Source of the DNA: an uncultured Collinsella sp.
GTDB lineage: Bacteria; Actinomycetota; Coriobacteriia; Coriobacteriales; Coriobacteriaceae
Assembly: GCA_900552385.1 (NCBI GenBank)
Contig: URZI01000007.1
Location: 1 to 64,000 of the forward strand
Length of the DNA stretch: 64,000 nt
Direction: 5' to 3'
The notes below the pieces were generated by a model. That model saw nothing but the letters and a program-made list of their open reading frames with translations, searched no databases and had not been told where the DNA came from. The position numbers and the translations under genes were made by a program. Shown here piece by piece: positions 24,971 through 34,217 of this stretch; positions within the stretch are counted from its first letter, which is position 1, and the number at the start of each line of letters is the position of its first letter.

Positions 24971-27040
24971 ATGTCTTCCCAGTTGACGGTTATTATCGCC
25001 GGTATCGTGCTGGTTGTGGCCATCGTGGTCGCGCTGGTCATCATGCGTCGCGGCGATTCCCGTTTTACCTACGATACGCAGCATGGAACGGCCCCGCGCG
25101 CCACCGAGGGCGAGGGCAATACCGCGGCGACCGCCTTTAAGGGCCGCTTTTCCATCCTCACCACGGGTGTGGGCGCGATGTTTGCGGCACTTGCCGTCAA
25201 GCTGTGGGGCATGCAGATGGTCTCGTCGGACTATTACGAGAAGCAGGCTAATAGCAATCAGACTCGCACCGTTACCACACCCGCTGTGCGCGGCCGCATC
25301 CTCGACCGCAATGGCGTGGCGCTTGTCCAGAACCGTCCCTCACTTGCTGTCGTGGCCTACCGCGACCTTGCCGAGGATGAGGTTCTGGTTCGCCATCTTG
25401 CCAACGTGCTTGGAATGCCTTACGTGGCGGTCCTTCGCAATATTCAGGATAATACAGAGGGCGCACAGAGCCTGCATACCATCGCGACGGACGTCCGTCG
25501 CTCCACGGTTGCCTATATTCAGGAGCATGCCGGCGAGTTCCCGGGCGTCAAGATTGCCGAACGTACCGAGCGCCAGTATCCATATGGCGAGACGGCATGT
25601 CATATCTTGGGCTATACCGGCACCATTACCTCCGAGCAGCTCGAGGCCCAGAATAAGAAAACCTCTGGCGATGATGATGCTTCTGCTGGCAAGATTACGT
25701 ACCAGTCGGGCGATATCGTGGGCCAGGCGGGCGTTGAGAGCTACTACGAAAACCTGCTGCAGGGTATTCGTGGCGAGCAGACCGTCAAGGTCGATGCCTC
25801 GGGCAATGTGACCGGTCAGGCCGGCGCCGTGCCCGCGAAGGCCGGCTCCGACATTAAGCTCACGCTCGACCTTAAGATCCAGCAGGCCTGCGAGACGGCG
25901 CTGGCGAGCGCTATCGAGCTTGCCAAGACCACTGGCTACAGCAATGCCGGCAACGGCGCTGTAGTGTGTCTCGATCCCAACAATGGCGAGATCCTGGGCA
26001 TGGCGAGTCAGCCCAAGTTCGATCCGTCCGTCTTTATCGGCGGCGTCTCAAATGACGTGTGGACCGAGCTCAATGATGACAAGGGTTCGCACCCGCTGCT
26101 CAACCGCGCCATTAGCGGACAGTACATGTCGGCCTCGACCATCAAGCCGCTCTCGGCACTGGCCGGTCTTGAGTTTGGAACCTACACTTCAACGCAGACG
26201 ACCAACTGCACGGGTTATTGGACGGGTCTGGGCAAGTCGTGGGGCAAGTACTGCTGGCTGCATTCCGGCCACGGCACCATGACGCTGCAGTCGGGTATCG
26301 CCAACTCGTGCGACCCCGTATTCTACGACATGGGCAAGGCGTTCTTTTATGACGAGCAACATTCCGAGGGCCTGCAGGAGGTCTTTCGTCGCTGGGGCCT
26401 AGGCAAGACCTGCGGTATCGATCTGCCGAGTGAGGGCGCGGGCCGTATTCCCGATGCCGAGTGGAAAGAGTCGTACTTCACCGACGCCTCTGCCGAGGAC
26501 CGCAAGTGGAATGCCGGCGATATGACCAACATTGCCATCGGTCAGGGCGACATCCTGGTGACGCCCCTGCAGATGGCGTGCGCCTATATGGGTCTTGCCA
26601 ACGGCGGCAAACAGTACGTGCCTCACGTGTTTTTGTCTGCCGTGTCGCGCGATGGCGACGGCGATGCCTATAAGTACAACGGCAAGGGCAAGAAGAAGCG
26701 CCTGGAGGCCAAGATCAACAGCGATTCGGATTTGGCTCTTGTTCGCAACGGCATGCACGACGTGATTTACACGGCATCGACGTCCCTGGCGGCTCACTTT
26801 GGCACCCTGACGCCGCAGGTATACGGCAAGTCGGGCACGGGCGAGAAAAGTGGCGAGGATGAATACGCGTGGTTCTGCGCCTATGCACCGGCCGATGACC
26901 CCAAGTATGTCATCGCTACTGTCCTGGAGCAGGGCGGCGGCGGCTCAGATACCGCGATGCATGTCGTGCGCGACGTGCTCGGCGTGATTTATGGCGAGCC
27001 CGATACCTCTTCGGCCTCGGGCGATTCTTCGGTTCGATAG
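24971..27040 (+). CDS. mrdA: Penicillin-binding protein 2 (class B transpeptidase, elongasome)
   Basis: 689 aa. A membrane helix opens the protein; a second hydrophobic segment (FSILTTGVGAMFAALAVKLW) lies near residue 60-80, so the topology may differ from E. coli PBP2. The dimerisation domain starts at TPAVRGRILDRNGVALVQN. Transpeptidase motifs are STIK (Ser389, Lys392), SCD (446-448) and KSGTG (620-624). It cross-links new peptidoglycan with RodA during elongation. ATG 24971 follows GGGAGG. rodA starts 9 nt after its stop. Confidence 0.95.
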   Translation: MSSQLTVIIAGIVLVVAIVVALVIMRRGDSRFTYDTQHGTAPRATEGEGNTAATAFKGRFSILTTGVGAMFAALAVKLWGMQMVSSDYYEKQANSNQTRTVTTPAVRGRILDRNGVALVQNRPSLAVVAYRDLAEDEVLVRHLANVLGMPYVAVLRNIQDNTEGAQSLHTIATDVRRSTVAYIQEHAGEFPGVKIAERTERQYPYGETACHILGYTGTITSEQLEAQNKKTSGDDDASAGKITYQSGDIVGQAGVESYYENLLQGIRGEQTVKVDASGNVTGQAGAVPAKAGSDIKLTLDLKIQQACETALASAIELAKTTGYSNAGNGAVVCLDPNNGEILGMASQPKFDPSVFIGGVSNDVWTELNDDKGSHPLLNRAISGQYMSASTIKPLSALAGLEFGTYTSTQTTNCTGYWTGLGKSWGKYCWLHSGHGTMTLQSGIANSCDPVFYDMGKAFFYDEQHSEGLQEVFRRWGLGKTCGIDLPSEGAGRIPDAEWKESYFTDASAEDRKWNAGDMTNIAIGQGDILVTPLQMACAYMGLANGGKQYVPHVFLSAVSRDGDGDAYKYNGKGKKKRLEAKINSDSDLALVRNGMHDVIYTASTSLAAHFGTLTPQVYGKSGTGEKSGEDEYAWFCAYAPADDPKYVIATVLEQGGGGSDTAMHVVRDVLGVIYGEPDTSSASGDSSVR

Positions 27041-27049
27041 GAGGTTGCG

Positions 27050-28276
27050 ATGGATTTTTCTCCGGCGGATCTGTTCCGTTCAACCAAGACCGGCTCTCGC
27101 AGCAGCCTGGACCGCGTCAACAAGCAACTTTCGGCCTCGCGCGGCACGTTTCGCCAAAAGGTGCATATCGGTGTGCTCGTGGCTACTGTGGCGCTCGTCG
27201 CCTACGGTGCCATCATTATCTGGTCGGCTTCGCAGTTTAAGGCCGATGCTTCGTTCTCGCGCCATCTTCTGGGAATTGGCATTGGGGCGGTGCTGGCGGT
27301 GCTGGTCTGGCGTACCGACCTGCGCGGTATTTCCAATTTCTCGACGGCGTTGCTCGTCATCGACCTGATCGTGATCTTCTCGCCCAAGATTCCGGGTCTG
27401 TCCTATACGGGCGGTCTGGGCATGACGGGCTGGATCAAGATTCCCGGTATCGGCTTGACATTCCAGCCGGTTGAGCTTGCCAAGCTCATCACCATCTTCT
27501 TTATTGCTACGCTTGGCTCGCAGTATAACGGTCGCATCGATACCGTTCGCGACTACGTCAAGCTTTGCGGCATGCTGTCCATTCCGTTTTTGGCCGTCGT
27601 TGCCATGGGCGACCTGGGTTCGGGCCTGGTCGTGCTGGTTTCGGGCGCCATCGTCATCTGTATGAGCGGTGCACGTCGCGAATGGGTGCTGTCGACCCTG
27701 GCCCTGCTCGTGGGCCTGGTGGCCCTCGTCCTGGCGCTCGATTCGGTCTTTGATTCGTTGCTCGGCCACGATGTGCTCATCAAGCAATATCAGATGAACC
27801 GTCTGACGGTCTTTATCGACCCCGATAATGCCGATTCGGACGATGCCTACAACCTGCAGCAGTCGTTGATCGCCGTTGGCTCGGGCGGCTTCTTTGGTAA
27901 GGGTTTGGGCCATGCGACGCAGTCGGCCGGCGGCTTTCTGCCTGAGTTCCACACCGACTTCGTCTTCGCCTTCCTGTCCGAGACCTTTGGCTTTTGCGGT
28001 TCCTTTTTGCTCCTGTGCCTCTACGTGCTGCTGATCTTTTCGACGATTCGCGTCGCCTTTAAGTGCGAGTCGCTGTTTTTGCGTCTTTCGTGTGTGGGCA
28101 TCGTTGGCATGTGGGCGTTTCAGACTTTCGAAAACATCGGCATGTGCATCGGCATGATGCCGATTACCGGTATTCCGCTGCCGTTTATTAGCTTCGGTTC
28201 GTCTTCGATGATGATTCAGCTGCTGACGGTGGGTATCGTACAATCCATATGGCGGCATCGTTCGGGCGCCGCGTAA
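27050..28276 (+). CDS. rodA: Peptidoglycan glycosyltransferase RodA (SEDS family)
   Basis: 408 aa with about ten membrane helices. SEDS motifs include FQPVELAKL (with the conserved Glu), AMGDLGSGLVVLVSGA, QQSLIAVGSGGFFGKGLGHATQ, LPEFHTDFVFAFLSETFGF and TGIPLPFISFGSSSM. It polymerises lipid II into glycan strands with PBP2 as partner. ATG 27050 is preceded by AGGAGG. It is the last core gene of the shape operon. Confidence 0.96.
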   Translation: MDFSPADLFRSTKTGSRSSLDRVNKQLSASRGTFRQKVHIGVLVATVALVAYGAIIIWSASQFKADASFSRHLLGIGIGAVLAVLVWRTDLRGISNFSTALLVIDLIVIFSPKIPGLSYTGGLGMTGWIKIPGIGLTFQPVELAKLITIFFIATLGSQYNGRIDTVRDYVKLCGMLSIPFLAVVAMGDLGSGLVVLVSGAIVICMSGARREWVLSTLALLVGLVALVLALDSVFDSLLGHDVLIKQYQMNRLTVFIDPDNADSDDAYNLQQSLIAVGSGGFFGKGLGHATQSAGGFLPEFHTDFVFAFLSETFGFCGSFLLLCLYVLLIFSTIRVAFKCESLFLRLSCVGIVGMWAFQTFENIGMCIGMMPITGIPLPFISFGSSSMMIQLLTVGIVQSIWRHRSGAA

Positions 28277-28294
28277 CCGCTGGAGGGGTTTGCC

Positions 28295-29224
28295 TTGAAA
28301 ATTCCCGTAGATAAGCTGACCCGCGCTTTTAAGATGGGCGCGTCCGTTAAGAAGGATTCAGATACGCCGGTGCGCGTCTCGGTCTATCTGGATTCGTTCG
28401 CCTCGCGCTTTCTGGCCGAGACGGTGCGTGATGCCTTTGTGCCGCAGACGACCTCGGGCATTGTGCGCGTCGAGCGTCTGGGGGAGGAGCGAATTGCTCC
28501 AAAGACCGATACCGATGTGGTGCTGGTGCTCTCGTGTGGTTCCGACCGCTTGGAGAGTGCCGTGCAGGAGCTCGTGATTGCCGGCGCCCCCGTGTGCGTA
28601 CTGGCCGAGTCCGCTGTCGAGGTGCCTTTTATCCAGGAGTCCACGCCCATGCTCGGCGCGGTGGCGGCTACCGATAAGACGTATCTGCTCGAGACGCTCG
28701 CTCGCTGGATTCTCGATCGCACGGACAAGGAGACAGCCTTTGCGGCGAACTTCACCTTTATGCGTATCGCTGCCGCCAACCGCATCATCACCTCGTGCGC
28801 GCTTACCAATATGGCGACGGGCGCGCTGGTGTTTTTGCCGGGGGCCGATTATCCCGTTATGGCGCTGGCGCAGGTGGGCATGCTCTTTGAGCTCGCGGTC
28901 ATCTTTGGACGCGGCATAAAGCCCGAGCGTGGCTATGAGGTCGCGGGCGTGCTTGCCGGCGGCTTGGTGCTCCGCGCCGTCACCCGCGCCCTGGTAAAGC
29001 AGACGCCGCATATTGGGTTTGCCGTCAAGGCGCTGACCGCCGCCGCGGGCACCTATGGCATGGGCCGTGCGCTCGTTTCGCTGTACGAGCGCGACATCGA
29101 CTACAGCCGTGCCAACGAGGTGGCTGCCGCCACGTTCTCGCGCGTTCGCGACCTGGTGACCACGGTTGCCGGCGCTACTCGTCCCATGGGTCCCTTTGAG
29201 GACGCATCTGATCTCGCTGCTTAG
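28295..29224 (+). CDS. Conserved hypothetical membrane-associated protein, DUF697-like
   Basis: 309 aa from TTG 28295 (GGAGGGG upstream). The first 150 residues read like the later strands of a GTPase fold (DTDVVLVLSCGSDRL, ELVIAGAPVCVLAES) but no P-loop is present. Residues about 155-275 resemble DUF697: AAANRIITSCALTNMATGALVFLPGADYPVMA, then a Gly/Ala-rich hydrophobic region that may form two membrane segments. DUF697 domains usually follow Era-like GTPases, so this may be a degenerate relative. It sits between rodA and a radical SAM gene with short gaps, so it is probably co-transcribed. Function unknown. Confidence 0.65.
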   Translation: MKIPVDKLTRAFKMGASVKKDSDTPVRVSVYLDSFASRFLAETVRDAFVPQTTSGIVRVERLGEERIAPKTDTDVVLVLSCGSDRLESAVQELVIAGAPVCVLAESAVEVPFIQESTPMLGAVAATDKTYLLETLARWILDRTDKETAFAANFTFMRIAAANRIITSCALTNMATGALVFLPGADYPVMALAQVGMLFELAVIFGRGIKPERGYEVAGVLAGGLVLRAVTRALVKQTPHIGFAVKALTAAAGTYGMGRALVSLYERDIDYSRANEVAAATFSRVRDLVTTVAGATRPMGPFEDASDLAA

Positions 29225-29233
29225 GGGTTTCTT

Positions 29234-31111
29234 TTGCGCGCTGTGTACCAAGACTGTTTTCATTTGATTGAGCCCCTGCTCGCAAAGGTCGAGAAGCCGA
29301 GCCGCTATATCGACCATGAGTGGGGCACGCTCTCCAAGGCCGATGCCGACTATCGTTGCTGCATGATTTACCCGGATGTGTACGAGGTTGGCCTGCCCAA
29401 CCAGGGTATTGCCATCCTGTACAACATCCTCAATCAGGCCGAGGGCATTTCCTGCGAGCGCGGCTATGTGCCGTGGCCCGATATGGGCGATGCCATGCGC
29501 GAGGCTGGTATCCCGCTGCTGTCGCTCGAGGGCGCAGCACCCGTGGCCTCGTTCGATATCGTCGGCATGCACGTGCCGCACGAGATGGCTGTCACCAACT
29601 TCCTCGAGGCCCTCGATCTGGCCGGCATTCCGCTGCTGGCGGCCGACCGCACCGAGGACGACCCCATCATCATTGCCGGTGGTCCTTCGGTCTATAACCC
29701 CGAGCCGTATGCAGCCTTTTTCGATGCCATCCTCATTGGCGAGGGCGAGGAGTCGCTGCTCGAGGTTTGCCAGCTGCATCGCCGCTTGCGCGACGAGGGC
29801 GTCTCGCGCGCTCAGATTGTCGAGCAGCTCGCGACGGTCGGTGGCACCTATGTGCCGTCGCTCTACGAGGTGCGCCATGACGAGCCCTGCTCGCCGCATG
29901 GCTACACCGTGCCGCGCGAAGGCAAGGACGTCCCACCGGTGGTCTACAAGCGCGTCGTTGAGGACTTTGGCGCTACCAATCCGTTGTCGCAGTCGTGCGT
30001 GCCCTACGCGCAGCTCGTTCACGACCGCCTGTCGATCGAGATTCTGCGCGGTTGTGCCCGCGGCTGCCGTTTTTGCCAGGCCGGCATGACCTATCGCCCG
30101 GTGCGCGAGCGCTCGGCCGACCAGATTGTGTCCTCGGTGATCCAGGGCCTGGAAAAGACCGGCTATGACGAGGTGTCGCTTACCTCGCTTTCGACCACCG
30201 ATCACTCCTGCATCCGCGATGTGCTCGGTCGCCTTAACCGCCGTCTGGAAGATACGGGCATTCGCGTGTCCATTCCCTCGCAGCGCCTGGATTCGTTTGG
30301 TGTGGATATGGCCGAGTCGGTCGCCGGCGAAAAGAAGGGCGGCCTGACGTTTGCCCCCGAAGCCGGCAGTCAGCGCATGCGCGACATCATCAACAAGAAC
30401 GTGACCGAGGAGGACTTGGACCGTGCGGCCAAGGCGGCCTTCGAGGCGGGCTGGAACCGCATGAAGCTCTACTTCATGATGGGCCTTCCCGGCGAGCGCG
30501 ACGAGGATATCGTGGCCATCGCCAACCTGGCCGATCATGTGCTCGAGCTTGGCCGCTCCGTGGTTCCCAAGGCGCGCCGCGGCTCCATCTCGGTATCCAT
30601 CTCGGTATCGGTGTTTATCCCCAAGGCCGCCACGCCGTTCCAATGGTGCCCGCAGCTCGATTACGATGACGTCAAGCGTCGCCAAAAGCTGCTTATCACG
30701 AGCGTTCGCAACCGTGCGGTCCGCGTGCACTACCACGATGCCGAGACCTCGCTCGTCGAGGCCGCGTTGTCCCGTGCCGGCCGTGACATGACGCCGGTCA
30801 TCATCGATGCCTGGCGAGCCGGTTCGCGTTTTGACGCCTGGGTGGAGCATTTCTCGCTCGATAACTGGAAGTCGGCTGCTGCCAAAAACGGCATCGATCT
30901 CAACGAGCTCGTGCACCTGCCCTACGAACTGGACTGGCACCTGCCCTGGGAGCACGTGAGCCCCGGTTGCTCGCGCGGCTTTCTCGAGCGCGAATATCGC
31001 CGCTCGCTGGAGGGCGTCACGACGCCCGACTGCACCCGCACGTCGTGCACCGGCTGTGGAATCTGCCCCACGCTCCATGCCAAGAACGTATTGGTGGGTG
31101 ATCGCGCATGA
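29234..31111 (+). CDS. B12-binding-like radical SAM protein (TIGR03960-type)
   Basis: 625 aa from TTG 29234. The N-terminal half resembles a B12-binding-like fold (MIYPDVYEVGLPNQGIAILYNILN, then IAGGPSVYNPEPYAAFFD and IGEGEESLLE). The radical SAM domain carries C274-x3-C278-x2-C281 (GCARGCRFCQAGM). Near the C-terminus a Cys-rich segment (SCTGCGICPTL) may bind another cluster. This family pairs with the DUF2344 protein encoded next, with which it overlaps by 4 bp (ATGA). The pair commonly sits before rplU-rpmA-obgE and has been thought to modify RNA or translation factors, but its substrate is not established to my knowledge. Confidence 0.88.
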   Translation: MRAVYQDCFHLIEPLLAKVEKPSRYIDHEWGTLSKADADYRCCMIYPDVYEVGLPNQGIAILYNILNQAEGISCERGYVPWPDMGDAMREAGIPLLSLEGAAPVASFDIVGMHVPHEMAVTNFLEALDLAGIPLLAADRTEDDPIIIAGGPSVYNPEPYAAFFDAILIGEGEESLLEVCQLHRRLRDEGVSRAQIVEQLATVGGTYVPSLYEVRHDEPCSPHGYTVPREGKDVPPVVYKRVVEDFGATNPLSQSCVPYAQLVHDRLSIEILRGCARGCRFCQAGMTYRPVRERSADQIVSSVIQGLEKTGYDEVSLTSLSTTDHSCIRDVLGRLNRRLEDTGIRVSIPSQRLDSFGVDMAESVAGEKKGGLTFAPEAGSQRMRDIINKNVTEEDLDRAAKAAFEAGWNRMKLYFMMGLPGERDEDIVAIANLADHVLELGRSVVPKARRGSISVSISVSVFIPKAATPFQWCPQLDYDDVKRRQKLLITSVRNRAVRVHYHDAETSLVEAALSRAGRDMTPVIIDAWRAGSRFDAWVEHFSLDNWKSAAAKNGIDLNELVHLPYELDWHLPWEHVSPGCSRGFLEREYRRSLEGVTTPDCTRTSCTGCGICPTLHAKNVLVGDRA

Positions 31112-31920
31112 GTGAGCGCTTGACCGACAACTCCACGCTCTTTAGGCTTCGCGTTCGCTATGGCAAGCGCGACCGTCTTAAGTACCTGGGCCATCTCGAA
31201 GTGATTCATACCATTGAGCGCATCGTGCGTCGCGCGGGGCTGCCCTACGCCGTGACGCAGGGCTTCTCTCCGCACATGCGCGTGGGCTTTTCGTCGGCGC
31301 TGCCGGTGGGCACGTCGTCGACCTGCGAGTGGTATGACCTGTTTATGACCGAGTTCGTCGCACTCGATGAGGCGTTTGAGCGCCTGGTCGCGGCGTCCCC
31401 TGCCGATTTGGCGCCTATCGAGGCCGCCTACATCGACGTGCGCACGCCGGCGCTGACGGCTCAGCTTACGCGTCTGTCGTACCGCATCGACTTGCATCTG
31501 GACCCCGAGGCTCCCGTGAGCGCCGACGAGGTGCGCGCTGCGATCGACACGCTGCGCGCCGGCCACGGCATCGACTACGCACGCGGCAAAAAGAGCAAGC
31601 GCCTGGACTTGGATCATACGCTCGTGGGCTATGAGCTCACGGCGGGGGAGTGCCCGGACCATCTGGTGCTCATGCTCGACACCCATGCCGACAACGAGGG
31701 CTCCATGCGTCCGGAAATTTTGCTTTCCGCAGCTGATGTTTTGTTGCAGGGCTTGACCCCGGGCGTCGATGCACCTATTGTTTCCACCGGTATGCAAGAC
31801 CTCGTGACCATCTGCTCCTACGATGTCGAGCGTCAGAATCAAGCATGCGAGGACGACGAGGGCCGACTCGTCAGCCCCATACCTGTGCGAACTTGTGGAT
31901 TTGCTCCACATACTCGTTGA
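31108..31920 (+). CDS. Radical SAM-linked protein, DUF2344 (TIGR03936)
   Basis: 270 aa. The N-terminal motif RVRYGKRDRLKYLGHLEVIHTIERIVRRAGLP is the DUF2344 hallmark, followed by QGFSPHMRVGFSSALPVGTSS. It works with the upstream radical SAM enzyme; in some genomes the two are fused. The ATGA overlap suggests coupled translation and a fixed stoichiometry. Its stop overlaps the -35 box of the rplU promoter. Confidence 0.88.
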   Translation: MSERLTDNSTLFRLRVRYGKRDRLKYLGHLEVIHTIERIVRRAGLPYAVTQGFSPHMRVGFSSALPVGTSSTCEWYDLFMTEFVALDEAFERLVAASPADLAPIEAAYIDVRTPALTAQLTRLSYRIDLHLDPEAPVSADEVRAAIDTLRAGHGIDYARGKKSKRLDLDHTLVGYELTAGECPDHLVLMLDTHADNEGSMRPEILLSAADVLLQGLTPGVDAPIVSTGMQDLVTICSYDVERQNQACEDDEGRLVSPIPVRTCGFAPHTR

Positions 31921-31945
31921 CGGGGGTATTATCGCCTGCTACTAT
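31917..31945 (+). promoter_or_regulatory. Promoter of rplU-rpmA
   Basis: TTGACG (31917-31922) and TACTAT (31940-31945) are separated by exactly 17 bp. The -35 box lies over the stop codon of the DUF2344 gene. Confidence 0.75.
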
Positions 31946-31987
31946 ATTCGGCTGTTGCACTAACTGATGCATGAAGGGCAAGTAAAC

Positions 31988-32362
31988 ATGTACGCAATCG
32001 TTAACACGGGCGGCAAGCAGTACAAGGTCGCCACCGACGATGTCATCACCGTCGAGAAGATCGAGGGCAATGAGGGCGATAAGATCACCCTGCCGGTTAT
32101 CTTCCTCAACGATGGTAAGAAGATCGTCACCGATCCCGACAAGCTGGCCAAGGCCAAGGTTACCGCTCAGATCGTTGAGCAGTTCAAGGGCGAGAAGCAG
32201 CTGGTCTTCAAGTTCCACAAGCGCAAGCGCTATCGTCGTCTGAAGGGTCACCGTCAGCAGCTCACCAAGCTGAAGATCGTGAAGGTTCAGGCTACCTCCC
32301 GCGCCAAGAAGGCTGTCAAGGCAGAGGCTGAGGCTGTTGCCGAGGCTCCCGTCGCCGAGTAG
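31988..32362 (+). CDS. rplU: 50S ribosomal protein L21
   Basis: 124 aa. The start MYAIVNTGGKQYKVATDD and core KFHKRKRYRRLKGHRQQLTKLKI are diagnostic. A 20-residue Ala/Glu-rich tail extends beyond the usual end. ATG 31988 is chosen because it gives the standard L21 N-terminus; the in-frame ATG at 31967 adds seven residues foreign to the family. Confidence 0.97.
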   Translation: MYAIVNTGGKQYKVATDDVITVEKIEGNEGDKITLPVIFLNDGKKIVTDPDKLAKAKVTAQIVEQFKGEKQLVFKFHKRKRYRRLKGHRQQLTKLKIVKVQATSRAKKAVKAEAEAVAEAPVAE

Positions 32363-32395
32363 ATTACACTCGTAACGAAAGAGTAGGTATACACA

Positions 32396-32653
32396 ATGGC
32401 ACACAAAAAAGGACTCGGTTCCTCCCGTAATGGCCGTGACTCCCGCGGTCAGCGCCTTGGCACGAAGCGCTATGCCGGCCAGACGGTAACCACGGGCACG
32501 ATTCTCGTCCGTCAGCACGGCACGCACATCCACCCGGGTGAGAACGTTGGCCGTGGCAAGGACGACACGCTGTTCGCGCTGGTCGACGGTACCGTTGAGT
32601 TCCACAAGGGTATCAAGCACAGGGTCAGCGTACGCCCGCTCGCGAACGCGTAA
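32396..32653 (+). CDS. rpmA: 50S ribosomal protein L27
   Basis: 85 aa, with MAHKKGLGSSRNGRDS at the very N-terminus. There is no N-terminal extension of the kind cut by the Prp protease in Firmicutes, and no prp gene between rplU and rpmA. The N-terminal tail reaches the peptidyl-transferase centre in known ribosomes. Confidence 0.97.
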   Translation: MAHKKGLGSSRNGRDSRGQRLGTKRYAGQTVTTGTILVRQHGTHIHPGENVGRGKDDTLFALVDGTVEFHKGIKHRVSVRPLANA

Positions 32654-32678
32654 TTCACCCTTCATAGAGCACATATGT

Positions 32679-32722
32679 GGGAGGCACTTGAGTTTTAGGA
32701 TTCAAGGGTCTCCCTCTTTTTT
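32679..32722 (+). terminator. Terminator between rpmA and obgE
   Basis: A 13-bp stem with one wobble and one mismatch (32679-32691 with 32702-32714) is followed by TCTTTTTT. It ends 2 nt before the obgE ribosome-binding site (AGGAGG at 32725), so obgE is probably expressed by read-through. Confidence 0.75.
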
Positions 32723-32738
32723 GTAGGAGGCGATTCTG

Positions 32739-34214
32739 TTGTCACAGTTCACCGATATCAGCCGAATTAACGTTTGCGGCGGCGACGGCGGAGCCGGATG
32801 CATGTCGTTTAGGCGCGAGGCATTTGTTCCCAAGGGCGGCCCCGATGGCGGCGACGGCGGTCGTGGCGGCAATGTCGTCATCCAGGCCGATGCTCAGCTG
32901 TCTTCGCTGATCGATTACCGCTTTAAGCATCACTTTCGCGCCGAGCGCGGCACGCACGGGCAGGGTGCCCGTCGTAACGGCAAGAGCGGCGAGGACCTGA
33001 TTCTCAAGGTCCCTATGGGTACCGTGGTGCGCGAGCTCGACCCCGAGACGCAGACCCCGATGTTTGAGATTGCCGACCTGGTGCACGACGGCGAGCGCGT
33101 CGTCGTGGCGCCCGGCGGTGCCGGCGGTCTGGGCAACACGCACTTTGTGACGTCGGTGCGTCGCGCTCCGGCCTTTGCCCAGTTGGGCGAACCGGCCGAG
33201 GAGCACTGGATCGAGCTCGAGATGAAGCTTATGGCCGATGCCGCGCTCGTGGGCTTTCCCTCCGTGGGTAAGTCATCGCTCATTGCGCGCATGAGTGCCG
33301 CCCGTCCCAAGATTGCTGACTACCCGTTTACCACGCTCGTGCCGAACCTCGGCATGGTGCGTGCCGGTGAATATTCTTACGTCGTTGCCGACGTCCCCGG
33401 TCTTATCGAAGGCGCGAGCGAGGGTAAGGGCCTGGGTCACCAGTTCCTGCGCCACATTGAGCGTACGGCCCTGATCATGCACGTCGTCGACATGACGGGT
33501 GGTTTTGAGGATCGCGATCCGGTCGAGGATTACCACATCATCAACCGCGAGCTCGAGCAGTATGGCGCCGAGCTTTCGGAGCGTCCGCAGATCGTCGTTG
33601 CCAACAAGTGCGATGCGCCGGGCACGGCCGACAAGATTGCCGACCTCAAGCGCGCAGCGCTCGACGATGGACATATGTTCTTTGCCGTGTCTGCCGTGAC
33701 GGGCGCCGGCCTCAACACGCTGATGCTTGCCGTGGGCGAGCAGGTGGCTAAGCTGCGCGCCGAGTTGGCTGTCTCGGATGAGCCGGTCGTTCTGCGCGAC
33801 GATGAGTGGGAGCGCCGTCGCCTGCAGCGTGAGAAGCGTTTCCGCATTGTTCAGGAAGAGCCCGGTGCCTTCCGCGTGGTCGGTCGTGCCATTGAGCGTA
33901 TGGTCATCCAGACCGACTGGGAAAACGAGGAAGCCGTCATTTACCTGCAGCATAAGTTTGCGCGTATGGGTGTTGACGATGCGCTCGAGAAGGCCGGTTG
34001 CCGTGCGGGCGACGAGGTCCGCATTTGCCAGCGCGCCTTTGACTTTGAGGGCGCCGAGGACTTCTCGGAGTACGAGGAGCTCGAGGATGCTGGCGAGGAC
34101 GTTGCCGTTGAAGCCATTGACGTGGCCGATGCTGCGGATGAGGGCGTCGAGGTTGTCGATGCGACGGATGCAGCGGATGCCGCGGGCGATACCGAGACAC
34201 CGGAGGGCGAGTAA
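32739..34214 (+). CDS. obgE: GTPase ObgE/CgtA
   Basis: 491 aa ribosome-associated GTPase acting in 50S assembly and stress control. The Gly-rich Obg domain comes first (INVCGGDGGAGCMSFRREAFVPKGGPDGGD). G motifs are GFPSVGKSS (G1), DVPGLIEGAS (G3) and NKCD (G4). A C-terminal OCT domain (about 340-430, ERMVIQTDWENEEAVIYLQHKFARMGVDDAL) is followed by an acidic tail of Asp, Glu, Ala and Val about 55 residues long. The start is TTG 32739 with AGGAGG at 32725-32730. Confidence 0.96.
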   Translation: MSQFTDISRINVCGGDGGAGCMSFRREAFVPKGGPDGGDGGRGGNVVIQADAQLSSLIDYRFKHHFRAERGTHGQGARRNGKSGEDLILKVPMGTVVRELDPETQTPMFEIADLVHDGERVVVAPGGAGGLGNTHFVTSVRRAPAFAQLGEPAEEHWIELEMKLMADAALVGFPSVGKSSLIARMSAARPKIADYPFTTLVPNLGMVRAGEYSYVVADVPGLIEGASEGKGLGHQFLRHIERTALIMHVVDMTGGFEDRDPVEDYHIINRELEQYGAELSERPQIVVANKCDAPGTADKIADLKRAALDDGHMFFAVSAVTGAGLNTLMLAVGEQVAKLRAELAVSDEPVVLRDDEWERRRLQREKRFRIVQEEPGAFRVVGRAIERMVIQTDWENEEAVIYLQHKFARMGVDDALEKAGCRAGDEVRICQRAFDFEGAEDFSEYEELEDAGEDVAVEAIDVADAADEGVEVVDATDAADAAGDTETPEGE

Positions 34215-34217
34215 GCC

